Shown here: positions 44,799-53,290 of the stretch, piece by piece
Numbering within the stretch: the stretch's first letter is position 1
Layout: each line of letters starts with the position of its first letter
NCBI GenBank assembly: GCA_020635195.1
Contig: JACKAG010000006.1
Coordinates: forward strand, 1 to 64,000
Source: Deltaproteobacteria bacterium
GTDB lineage: Bacteria > Bdellovibrionota_B > Oligoflexia > Oligoflexales > Bog-1112
Reading direction: 5' to 3'
Length of the DNA stretch: 64,000 bases
The notes under the pieces: generated by a model
Databases searched by the model: none
What the model saw: the letters and a program-made list of their open reading frames with translations, nothing else
What the model was told of the DNA's origin: nothing
Program-made: the position numbers and the translations under genes

Positions 44799-46643
44799 AT
44801 GGGCATATCGGGAGTTGTGAAAGTTTCATCGCATCATGCGATCCCTGATGCACAGACTTTTACTGATATTATCTCGCCATCACAGCCTTTTCTTCTGGCG
44901 GAGAATGTGACAGAGCGATTTCCTTTCCAGCCGGAGTTGCCTGCTTCACATCCTGCGCTGAAATCCGATTATCTGATTCTGAAGTCTATGAAAGGCTCCT
45001 TATTTTTTGCTTCAGAATCCTTTCGTGATGAAAGCTTATACCTGAAGATGGTGATAGAAAAAAATCGTGAACTGGCCTCTATACTGCGCTATAGCAAATT
45101 TATGGAATATCACAAAATCGTTGAGGAGCGGCTCTTGCGGCATCTCTTCCAGGAGCATTTACGGAAGACAGCAGAAAAATTTGAGAAAAGGGCTGTCAAG
45201 GTTCATCAGCAAAAGGATTTATTTACAGAGCTCCGCCAGACATCATCTGATATAAGAAGAGAACTCTTTTCTTTTTTATTATCGATCCGGGATGACAGCA
45301 GACAGGATTATCATCGGATGTTCTGGGATGCGGTCCGGAAGAATCTTGAGCAGGAGCCGTCAGCTGTTATTTTATCATCAACAAATTTACAAGAACTTCT
45401 GACGGGTTTTCGCTATGAGGAAAGTGAGGGATCTCTGCTAAGGGCTATTTTTCTCCTGAAAGAGAATCAGCTGAGAGCCAGGGCCTCTCAGATTCTCGAA
45501 CATGTATCAGGGCTTTCCTTGCCAGCAGCGTTGCATCCTCTTTTCAGGCTCCACTTTCACAGACAGAGTTTTGAAAAAGAACTTCAGACTGAACTTAGCA
45601 AGAAAAGGTCTGACGTTTTTATGAAAAACCTTGCAACATCATCACTTCGTTCTCACTTTCGTCAGTTCTTATCTGATCAGAGCCTTTCTGTAGCCTCTGA
45701 GGGAGTTCCGCTGAGCTTACGGCCTCAGACATGGACATCTTATGCGACTCCCGAAAATCAACAAGGCAATATGCGGGCAATATCAGGAGGGTCTGAACCT
45801 TATACACAGATCTCATCATTGCAGAATAAGATCTCTCAGATTCCTTCAAAAGGAAGCATAGCACCATTGTTTTTAGCACTTGGTTTTTTTCCGGAAAAAA
45901 CAGAATTTACTTCACCTGAAGCATCTGTCATATCTTTGCAGAATATCCCGCCAGCTATGGTGACCACACATATCAGCAAGGACCAGGCCGGAACGCTTTT
46001 CCCTCCCACAGACCTGCTCCCAAAAACCCAAACAGAAAGGATACATTCAGATTCTGATCAGTCTGTGTCAGGATTTTATATTCAGTCTTTCCTGACTCCG
46101 GCAGAGCAGAGCTTTTTATCCCGCTCTCTTCCTTCAAAAGACAGGCATCTTTATCGATTTGAAGCCGTATACCTCCTGCAAACATCCACAAATATTATAA
46201 AACAACCAGCGGTCTTAAGCTGGAACTCAGGAGAAGCAAGAGATCTCGAACAAAAGGCTCAGATCAGTATGGAAGTACGTCCTGATATCGGACATTCAAA
46301 AGAGAACACAGAGCCTATGAAGGATCCGTTTACTCAGGAGAGAAGAGTCGATCACAACCGCAATTATCCACAGCAATTCAGAGTGATTACAGAACATGAT
46401 CTGGCATTTTTCGGAAATCCTGTGATGACATCAGAACTGAGCCGAACCTCTGTTTTTCTGAAGCACTACAGTCAGACTGAGAACCCTCCGGACTCCTTTG
46501 AAAACAAGGTAATTCGTGCAGGGCAGATAAAAAAATCATCTCATTCAACAGAAACAGCCCCCTTCGTATCTTTGAAGGGATCAGAGAAGCCAGAAATCCC
46601 TGTTTTTACCCGTGACAATTTTTCTAAACCCCGAAAAGACTGA
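44799..46643 (+). CDS. Large soluble protein of unknown function
   Basis: A 614-residue protein with an excellent ribosome site (AAGGAG). The N-terminal half (about residues 60-280) is strongly helical and charged (ILRYSKFMEYHKIVEERLLR, LRKTAEKFEKRAVKV); the C-terminal half is Ser/Thr/Pro-rich and probably disordered. No signal peptide or membrane segment is seen. I recognise no family. It has its own 139-bp upstream gap and lies between the pseudopilin operon and a ClpX-like gene; no functional link is visible. Confidence 0.6.
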   Translation: MGISGVVKVSSHHAIPDAQTFTDIISPSQPFLLAENVTERFPFQPELPASHPALKSDYLILKSMKGSLFFASESFRDESLYLKMVIEKNRELASILRYSKFMEYHKIVEERLLRHLFQEHLRKTAEKFEKRAVKVHQQKDLFTELRQTSSDIRRELFSFLLSIRDDSRQDYHRMFWDAVRKNLEQEPSAVILSSTNLQELLTGFRYEESEGSLLRAIFLLKENQLRARASQILEHVSGLSLPAALHPLFRLHFHRQSFEKELQTELSKKRSDVFMKNLATSSLRSHFRQFLSDQSLSVASEGVPLSLRPQTWTSYATPENQQGNMRAISGGSEPYTQISSLQNKISQIPSKGSIAPLFLALGFFPEKTEFTSPEASVISLQNIPPAMVTTHISKDQAGTLFPPTDLLPKTQTERIHSDSDQSVSGFYIQSFLTPAEQSFLSRSLPSKDRHLYRFEAVYLLQTSTNIIKQPAVLSWNSGEARDLEQKAQISMEVRPDIGHSKENTEPMKDPFTQERRVDHNRNYPQQFRVITEHDLAFFGNPVMTSELSRTSVFLKHYSQTENPPDSFENKVIRAGQIKKSSHSTETAPFVSLKGSEKPEIPVFTRDNFSKPRKD

Positions 46644-46706
46644 CCACTGAAAAAAAAATCTCATGCAGCCTGCTGATTTAATAAAAAGAACGAAGAGTCT
46701 CTTGTA

Positions 46707-46734
46707 TTGACTCATCGGGACAGACTGCTAAGAT
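46707..46734 (+). promoter_or_regulatory. Sigma-70-type promoter of the ClpX-like gene
   Basis: TTGACT (46707-46712), 16-bp spacer, TAAGAT (46729-46734), about 97 bp before the start codon. GAGTC/GACTC inverted arms flank the -35 region (46695-46712), a possible regulator site. Confidence 0.5.
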
Positions 46735-46830
46735 TCTGCCTGCACTGAGTCTGTATTCTTCTGGATCTGAAGGCTTCAAACAGAACCTCAGAGGCTTCTG
46801 AAGAACTGAGTAAACTAATCAGGGTGGATT

Positions 46831-48459
46831 ATGTCAGATAAAAAAATTCCCGATCCGGAAGATATTCAGAGAGAATTTGAGGACTTCGTTCAAAAACGTT
46901 TTGGCAAAAATATTCAGGTTTTTGCTCAGGAGTTGCCCTCCTCTTTTCTTTCGAAAGAAAAAACAGAACCGGAGGAAAAAAACGATCTTCAGGAAGAAAA
47001 GAAACTGGATGAGAAAATTTTTTCCTTTAATATGAAACCCAAAGATCTGAAAGAGCAACTGGATCGCTTTATTATCGGACAGGATGAAGCCAGAAAAGCG
47101 CTGTCGATTGCTGTCTGTGATCACTATAATCAGGTGTCTTTGCATCATCGTCATCCGGATCTGGATGATCATGCCTATTATGCGAAACAGAATGTTCTGG
47201 TTCTTGGCCCTACTGGTGTTGGAAAAACCTGCATGATCCGGCATATCGCTGAAATGGTAGGAGTTCCTTTTGTCAAGGCAGATGCAACCCGCTTCTCTGA
47301 AACGGGTTATATGGGAGCCAATGTTGATGATCTGATCCGGGATCTGGTGACTCAGGCAGATGGAAATATTCAGCTGGCTCAGTATGGCATTGTTTATCTT
47401 GATGAAGTCGACAAACTGGCTCAGGCGCCCGGCCATGTCGGAAGAGATGTAAGCGGCAGGGGAGTACAGCTGGGGCTGCTTAAGCTGATGGAAGATACAG
47501 ATATCGATCTCAGGGCAGCCCATGATCCTGCATCTCAGATGCAGATTTTTATGGAGATGCAGCAAAAAGGGAAGGTCGAAAAACAGCTGATCAGTACCCG
47601 TCATATTCTTTTTATTGTAAGTGGAGCTTTTACCGGACTTGAGACGATCGTCAGTAAACGGCTAAACCGATCCTCAATCGGCTTCGATCAGGCAGCAAAA
47701 GAAACTATAGATCGCTATGAGCTACTTGCAGAGGCCATGACCGAGGACTTTGTTCTTTATGGATTTGAGCCGGAGTTTGTTGGTCGGCTTCCGGTCCGGG
47801 TCGCCTGTCATCCTCTGGATGAGGAAAAACTCTTTGAAATTCTGAAACACTCAGAAGGATCGATTATCAGACAATATAAGCAGGCATTCCATAGCTATGG
47901 AATTCATCTTAGCTTTGAAGATGCCGCACTCAGGGAGATTGCCAGGCAAGCATCCCGGGAAGAAACCGGAGCCCGGTCATTGATGACGATCTGTGAAAAA
48001 ATCTTCCGTTGTTTTAAATATGAATTACCATCTTCCTCAATACAGGAACTGGTGGTTTCAGAAGATGTCGTCCGGGACCCTGCCGGGTCTTTGCAGCGCC
48101 TGCTCAGAGATGCCCCGCAGACAGATCCTGTCGACATTCGTGAGATCCGTCTCTTTGAGGAAAATTTTTTCCGGAAGTACCGGATGAAGATATGCTTTTC
48201 ACCTGAAGCTCGCAATCTGATTTGCCAGTCGGCACAGACAAAGCATGTTGGGATTGGACAGTTCTGTCAGAATCTTCTGGAAAATTATGAACATGCTCTG
48301 ATGCTGATAAGCCAGAAGACCGGAGTCAATGAGTTTATTCTTAAAGAAGATGTCGTCAGAGATCCGCAACAGGCTCTGGAAGTGATGGTCCGGGAATCCT
48401 GCATCCAGAGCTCTTCCGATCAATCCGAGAAAAGAGAACCGCAAAGCCCTGTTCTCTGA
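46831..48459 (+). CDS. ClpX-like AAA+ unfoldase without the zinc domain, with a duplicated C-terminal lid
   Basis: A 542-residue HslU/ClpX-family ATPase. It has Walker A GPTGVGKT (126-133), Walker B IVYLDEVDK (D191, E192), GAFTGLE, an IGF tripeptide (283-285) as in the ClpP-docking loop of ClpX, GFEPEFVGRLPV, and sensor-2 GAR (380-382). The N-terminal C4 zinc domain of housekeeping ClpX is absent; a charged 70-residue region replaces it. After the first small domain (ending SEDVVRDPAGSL, E411) a second, diverged copy follows (ending KEDVVRDPQQAL, E506), lacking the GAR arginine. A ClpP partnership is plausible from IGF but unproven; it is probably a specialised paralogue. Confidence 0.85.
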   Translation: MSDKKIPDPEDIQREFEDFVQKRFGKNIQVFAQELPSSFLSKEKTEPEEKNDLQEEKKLDEKIFSFNMKPKDLKEQLDRFIIGQDEARKALSIAVCDHYNQVSLHHRHPDLDDHAYYAKQNVLVLGPTGVGKTCMIRHIAEMVGVPFVKADATRFSETGYMGANVDDLIRDLVTQADGNIQLAQYGIVYLDEVDKLAQAPGHVGRDVSGRGVQLGLLKLMEDTDIDLRAAHDPASQMQIFMEMQQKGKVEKQLISTRHILFIVSGAFTGLETIVSKRLNRSSIGFDQAAKETIDRYELLAEAMTEDFVLYGFEPEFVGRLPVRVACHPLDEEKLFEILKHSEGSIIRQYKQAFHSYGIHLSFEDAALREIARQASREETGARSLMTICEKIFRCFKYELPSSSIQELVVSEDVVRDPAGSLQRLLRDAPQTDPVDIREIRLFEENFFRKYRMKICFSPEARNLICQSAQTKHVGIGQFCQNLLENYEHALMLISQKTGVNEFILKEDVVRDPQQALEVMVRESCIQSSSDQSEKREPQSPVL

Positions 48460-48571
48460 GCGTCGTCAGAACATCCGAGTCCTCCGGACTTTAATCTGAA
48501 AACATCATTTTTTGTCATCCTGTCATGATCAGAAAAATCAGTTTTCCCTGAATAATTCCGATTGTTCCAGA

Positions 48572-48599
48572 CAGAGCAGACCAGCCCGACTCTGCTCTG
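48572..48599. terminator. 8-bp perfect stem-loop after the ClpX-like gene
   Basis: CAGAGCAG (48572-48579) and CTGCTCTG (48592-48599) pair perfectly with a 12-nt loop, between the ClpX-like stop and the STAS gene start at 48606. There is no U-tract, so it is either a factor-dependent terminator or a structured leader occluding the STAS gene's ribosome site. Confidence 0.35.
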
Positions 48600-48605
48600 T
48601 CATGG

Positions 48606-49109
48606 ATGCTTATATCTGAGGTTCTGGAATTGGGACATCTGAAGGTTGTGATCAGAGAACAGGAAGGACGTGCCAGATATACCCTGGCAGGCGATGTGGA
48701 TGAGGCCATCTCGCAGGAGAGCTTTCCCGCAACAGATCTCAATGAGGTGATCCTTGATCTTTCCGGGATCATGAGCTTCAATTCCTGCGGTTTGAGAGAG
48801 TGGATTCGCTGGATTCAGATCTTTTCCTCTCATCATAAAGTTTACTTTGAGAACTGCTCTGTACCCACCATTGATCAGATGAATATGATGCCTCAGACTA
48901 TGGGGAAAGGGACTGTTCTGTCTTTTTATGCTCCTTATTATTGTGAAACCTGTGGAGAAGTCAATCAGCTGGTTCTTATGGATCGCTACGCTGAAATGCT
49001 CCGGCAGAAAAAAGCTCCGGACTTTTCTTGTGAAACCTGTGGTGATGTTCTCTGTTTTGATGCGCTGGCAGCGAGTTATTTTTTATTTGCAGACAGTCGC
49101 GCAGGATGA
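48606..49109 (+). CDS. STAS-like domain with a C-terminal zinc ribbon, first gene of a chemosensory operon
   Basis: A 167-residue protein. The first 95 residues follow the STAS fold (VIREQEGRARYTLAGDVDEA; VILDLSGIMSFNSCGLREW), with the loop containing the serine position where anti-sigma antagonists are phosphorylated (here FNSCG). The C-terminal part holds two CETCG knuckles (PYYCETCGEV, SCETCGDV) that would bind one zinc. It precedes cheA by 50 bp, so it probably modulates or scaffolds the chemosensory complex. Similar STAS-zinc proteins sit beside chemotaxis-like operons in myxobacteria as far as I recall. Confidence 0.7.
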   Translation: MLISEVLELGHLKVVIREQEGRARYTLAGDVDEAISQESFPATDLNEVILDLSGIMSFNSCGLREWIRWIQIFSSHHKVYFENCSVPTIDQMNMMPQTMGKGTVLSFYAPYYCETCGEVNQLVLMDRYAEMLRQKKAPDFSCETCGDVLCFDALAASYFLFADSRAG

Positions 49110-49159
49110 ATATAGCAAAGAAATATTGACCGGATCAGAAAGACGATAATGGAGATGGG

Positions 49160-51553
49160 ATGATGGGAATGGATGCACTCACACAAAAGGCTTTTGAAGC
49201 ACTGGTGAAAGACATTCTTCCCAGACTTGCTTCTCATCTGAGTTCTCTGGAAGCTCTGGCTCCAGAATCACGGGAATCTGATAATGACTGTCGTTTTCTG
49301 ATCAGGGAAGCCTCTGAGCTATTAAAGCTCATGGATAAATGGAGTCAGAGTTCTGCTAAAACAGATCTGCCAGAGCACGATATTTCCGAAATTCCGGAAA
49401 CATCGACTCAGGAAGAATATCCGGCCGATTCTGTCACAGAAGAGTCCGATCCTTCGGCAGAAATGAGTGATGATGAAGCCCGCAGATTGCTGGCAATGAT
49501 GGATGGAACTGACTCATCTCCGCCAACTCCTGCCAAAAATCACTGTGATTCCAGCTCTGACATGAGTGATGAAGAAGCTATGGCCGCACTGGCTGCGATG
49601 GACAGCCCGGTGCAGGAGTCCTCCTCTGACAGCGGAGACGAAGACGATGATGCAGCTCTGAAAATGCTGGCCCGACTTGAAGAAGAGGCCGAAGGCACCC
49701 CCGGCGCAACCCAGGACTCACAGGAGCCCTCAGCAACAACAGGAAGCGCGCCTGCTTTTACTGATGAGATAGTAGAAGAAGTTGAAGAATTCGGAGAGAG
49801 TGAATTTAGCTCAGATCCTGATATGATCCAGGATTTTATCACCAATGCTGATGAACTCATGGAAAATCTGGATACACAAGTTCTGGCTCTTGAAAAATCA
49901 CCGACAAGTCAGGAAATCATCAACGAAATTTTTCGCTCTGCCCATACCCTGAAAGGGGCTGCTGGTATGTTTGCATTCCGTGCGATTGAACGGATTATGC
50001 ACCGGATGGAGAACTATTTTGATCAGATCAGTAAGGGCAAACAAACGGTAAGTGGGGCTGCTGTTGACGTGCTTTTTAGCGCAATGGATATTCTGAGACA
50101 TCTGATTGATGGAGTCAGAAATGGCAAACCCACGGGTCGCCAGACTGCTCAGATTGTTCATCAGCTTAACCAGCTTTGTGCAGGAACATTAATATCATCC
50201 TCTGCCAGCCATGCATCTTCCCCTAAGGAAAAAGAAGAAGAACAGGCGACAGAAAATCCAGCAGATGACACAGCAAAAAAGCAAAAGCAGTCGACAATCC
50301 GGGTTGATCTTCAACGGCTTGATGCTCTTGTGAATCTGGTAGGGGAGCTGGTGATTGACAGAACACGTTTTATGAGTATTGAAGAACAGCTCAGAATAAA
50401 AGGACCTCATCCGAACCTTGCCGGAAATATGTCAGAAACAGTTCAGCTTTTTGGGCGCCATATGAATGAAGTCCAGGACATTATTATGAAAGTCAGGATG
50501 GTCCCTATCGGAAATGCTTTTAATAAATATACGAGGATTGTCCGTGATCTGTCCAGGAGCCTTGGAAAAGAAATTGACCTGATTATTGACGGAGAGCACA
50601 CAGAGCTGGATAAAACGATTGTGGAAGAAATCGGTGATCCTCTGATCCATCTGATCCGTAACTCAGTCGATCATGGAATAGAACTTCCTGAAGACAGGGT
50701 TTCAGCAGGCAAAAAATCGCGAGGAAAAATTATGCTTGCCGCTCGTCAGGAAGGAAACCAGATTATGATCACGATTGAGGACGACGGAAAAGGTATGGCT
50801 AAGGAGAAAATTCGTCAGAAGGGCATAGAAAAAGGTCTGATTAAAGAAGATGATAATTTAAGCGATCGTGATATTTTCAGTCTGATTTTTGAGCCTGGAT
50901 TTTCGACGGCTGATCAGGTCACCAATATTTCCGGTCGTGGTGTTGGGATGGATGTTGTAAAGCGACAGATTCTGAAATTAAAAGGAAATATTGACATCCA
51001 TTCTGAAGCTGGCGTTGGTACAAGCATTTCAATTCAGTTACCACTGACTCTGGCTATTGTACAGAGCTTACTTGTTAAATCAAAAGAAGATGTCTTTGCG
51101 ATCCCTCTGAGTACTGTTGTGGAATCGATCCGGATTAAACCGTCGGATCTGCAACGGGTCGGGGACTCTGAGGTCATCAGACGTCGCAACAGAGTGCTTC
51201 CTCTGTTTCATCTTCATGATGTTCTGGATCTGGATCAGAAAGCAAATCACTTCTGGTATCAGTCCCCTGAACATGAGCACTCACATGGTCGCAGGAAAAA
51301 AAACAAAGTCTATGAAGAGCGTTTATTTGTCGTGGTTGTCGGGACAGCAGAAAGAAGATTTGGCCTGATCGTAGATTCCCTCTTAAATCAACAGGAAATG
51401 GTGATTAAGTCGATGGGAAATCTGATGGCAGATATTCCCTGCGTTGCAGGAGGAGCGATCCTTGGGAACGGAGAAGTGGTGCTGGTTCTGGATATTGTCG
51501 AAATGGAAAGTTATTTTCGTCATAAAGTCCGGGGAATTCAGCAAGTCGCATAA
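49160..51553 (+). CDS. cheA: CheA-type histidine kinase
   Basis: A 797-residue chemotaxis kinase. The HPt domain (residues about 225-335) has phospho-acceptor His262 in SAHTLKGAAGMF. It is followed by the dimerisation domain (TIRVDLQRLDALVNLVGELV), the HATPase with LIHLIRNSVDHGIE (N box), EDDGKGM and GRGVGMDVV, and the CheW-like P5 domain. Between about residues 70 and 200 lies an acidic linker with three copies of a short helical motif (MSDDEARRLLAMMDG, MSDEEAMAALAAMDS, EDDDAALKMLARLEE). Two ATGs in a row follow GGAG. No P2 CheY-binding domain is obvious. It works with the adjacent CheW. Confidence 0.93.
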   Translation: MMGMDALTQKAFEALVKDILPRLASHLSSLEALAPESRESDNDCRFLIREASELLKLMDKWSQSSAKTDLPEHDISEIPETSTQEEYPADSVTEESDPSAEMSDDEARRLLAMMDGTDSSPPTPAKNHCDSSSDMSDEEAMAALAAMDSPVQESSSDSGDEDDDAALKMLARLEEEAEGTPGATQDSQEPSATTGSAPAFTDEIVEEVEEFGESEFSSDPDMIQDFITNADELMENLDTQVLALEKSPTSQEIINEIFRSAHTLKGAAGMFAFRAIERIMHRMENYFDQISKGKQTVSGAAVDVLFSAMDILRHLIDGVRNGKPTGRQTAQIVHQLNQLCAGTLISSSASHASSPKEKEEEQATENPADDTAKKQKQSTIRVDLQRLDALVNLVGELVIDRTRFMSIEEQLRIKGPHPNLAGNMSETVQLFGRHMNEVQDIIMKVRMVPIGNAFNKYTRIVRDLSRSLGKEIDLIIDGEHTELDKTIVEEIGDPLIHLIRNSVDHGIELPEDRVSAGKKSRGKIMLAARQEGNQIMITIEDDGKGMAKEKIRQKGIEKGLIKEDDNLSDRDIFSLIFEPGFSTADQVTNISGRGVGMDVVKRQILKLKGNIDIHSEAGVGTSISIQLPLTLAIVQSLLVKSKEDVFAIPLSTVVESIRIKPSDLQRVGDSEVIRRRNRVLPLFHLHDVLDLDQKANHFWYQSPEHEHSHGRRKKNKVYEERLFVVVVGTAERRFGLIVDSLLNQQEMVIKSMGNLMADIPCVAGGAILGNGEVVLVLDIVEMESYFRHKVRGIQQVA

Positions 51554-51567
51554 CATGAGGGGCAGCT

Positions 51568-52143
51568 ATGCAGTGGGATCATGGTAATTCCAGAAGCGGA
51601 GTTCAGGGCTCTGGTATTTTTGCCATCAGAGGAAATCTGGATGGTGAGACAGAAGAAGAATTTACAGAAAAAGAACAGTTTATTGGCCTGAAGATCGGCG
51701 ATGAGGAATTTTACCTGCCCATTGCTGCGGTTAATGAAATTGTGATGCTTATTCCAATTACTTATGTCCCACAATCCGGAAAAATGATTGAAGGAGTGAT
51801 CAATCTTCGCGGTACCATTTTGCCTGCAATTAACCTGAGAAAAATGATGGGTCTTAAAAAAGGAACGGTAACACCCGCCACCCGTATTATCATTGTCCGT
51901 CATAATGATATGCTGATTGGTCTGATTGTGGATACAATTACTTACGTACACTCAATCTATCCATCTGAAATTGAAACACAGACACTTCCAGGTAAAGGCA
52001 TGGGTTCTGATCTTGTCACCAGGATTTCTAAAAACGGATCAAATATCACTGGTATTCTTGATATCAGTAAAATTTTCTCTCATGCCTCAGAATCAGCAAA
52101 ATCAGGTCATGACTACGAAAACATGGGGCATCTGGCAGGATAG
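51568..52143 (+). CDS. cheW: CheW-type coupling protein
   Basis: A 191-residue CheW: an acidic N-terminal extension (about 40 residues), then the two-subdomain barrel with QFIGLKIGDEEFYLPIAAVN, VINLRGTILPAINLRKMMG and the second half IIIVRHNDMLIGLIVDTITY. It bridges CheA to receptors. GAGGGG precedes the ATG 15 bp after cheA, so both are one operon. The 292 bp after its stop (52144-52435) hold no gene that I can support. Confidence 0.92.
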   Translation: MQWDHGNSRSGVQGSGIFAIRGNLDGETEEEFTEKEQFIGLKIGDEEFYLPIAAVNEIVMLIPITYVPQSGKMIEGVINLRGTILPAINLRKMMGLKKGTVTPATRIIIVRHNDMLIGLIVDTITYVHSIYPSEIETQTLPGKGMGSDLVTRISKNGSNITGILDISKIFSHASESAKSGHDYENMGHLAG

Positions 52144-52435
52144 GCACCATGTGCATGAAAAAACCATTAAAATTATCTATTTATGTATCCAATGCTGTGG
52201 ATATTATCTAAAGTCGCATACAACTCCATTAAAGCCCATCTGAATCTTTGATTCTCCATACATCGGATTTCCTGATGGAATTTAAACTCTGAAATATTCA
52301 ACCTTGAGTCTTTTTATCTATGCTTGCTGCCGGAAGATCAGACATGAGACACTCAGATACGTGAATGTTTTCGTGATGAGAATGCAGAGAGCTTTCTTTA
52401 AGCGGAGGCCCGGATAACTGAGCAGGAGCAGGTAT

Positions 52436-53278
52436 ATGAAACGTGTTGTATTCAATCAGAAAGGTGGTGTAGGCAAGACCTCTGTTGCCTGTAACCTTGC
52501 AGCAGCTTTTGCGGACTCCGGTAAGAAAGTCTTGCTGATTGATCTGGACAGCCAATGCAACAGCAGCCAGTATCTGCTGGGTGACGATTTCAGAAAAAGA
52601 AAATATTCGGTCGCGGATTTTTTTGAAGACAGCCTGAAAATTAAAATTTTTAAAAATAGCCTCACTGAGGCTATGCAGCCAACTTCCTGTGAAACGCTCT
52701 GGGTGATCCCCTCTTCTGGCAGACTCGCAGAATTGCAGGTCAGACTGGAAAGTCGTTATAAAATTATGAAACTAAAGCAGGCTCTGGATGAGCTTGTGAG
52801 CCGAATGGGAATAGATGAAGTTCTGATTGATACACCACCAGCACTCAATTTCTACAGTATGAGTGCACTGCTTGCATCCGATCGGGTGCTGATTCCTTTT
52901 GACTGCGATGCCTTCAGCGCGAGCGCTCTGGACCAGGTAATGGAGCGTGTGGAGGAGGTGTCTGAGGACCACAACAGCGAGCTAAAGGTTGAGGGAATTA
53001 TTGTCAATGGATTTCAGTCACAGACCAGGATACCGACAGCTGCCATCGATGCTTTACTGGCGCAGCAGCTGCCTATTCTGACACCGTACCTCTCTTACTC
53101 GGTGATCATGAAAGAAAGTCATGCCCGACACAAACCATTGATCTGGATGAAAAAAAATCATAAACTTTCTTCAGAGTATCTGGAACTTGCCGCTAAGCTA
53201 CTTCAGACAGAAGAACAGCATGTGGGAGTTTTTTCACATCATCCGGATTCCAGGGTTGCAGAAAAACCGTCATCCTGA
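52436..53278 (+). CDS. ParA/MinD-family ATPase, possible chemosensory array positioner
   Basis: A 280-residue ATPase with the deviant Walker A NQKGGVGKTSVA (K9-T15), the A' motif VLLIDLDSQCNSS, and the Walker B-like VLIDTPPAL. No ParB gene or parS site is nearby, so it is not a chromosome-partition ParA. ParA homologues inside chemotaxis operons (ParC, PpfA) place receptor arrays at the cell pole or midcell, and this is the likely role by context. It starts 292 bp after cheW, with GGAGCAGG upstream. Confidence 0.8.
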   Translation: MKRVVFNQKGGVGKTSVACNLAAAFADSGKKVLLIDLDSQCNSSQYLLGDDFRKRKYSVADFFEDSLKIKIFKNSLTEAMQPTSCETLWVIPSSGRLAELQVRLESRYKIMKLKQALDELVSRMGIDEVLIDTPPALNFYSMSALLASDRVLIPFDCDAFSASALDQVMERVEEVSEDHNSELKVEGIIVNGFQSQTRIPTAAIDALLAQQLPILTPYLSYSVIMKESHARHKPLIWMKKNHKLSSEYLELAAKLLQTEEQHVGVFSHHPDSRVAEKPSS

Positions 53279-53290
53279 AGAAAGGTCACA

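Noticed and set aside
46834..47604. 256-residue minus-strand open frame opposite the ClpX-like gene
   Set aside because: It mirrors the codons of a clearly conserved gene, has no family features and no ribosome site.
52144..52435. 292-bp gap between cheW and the ParA gene checked for a small RNA or parS-like sites
   Set aside because: No palindrome of parS type, strong promoter or terminator could be found by eye.
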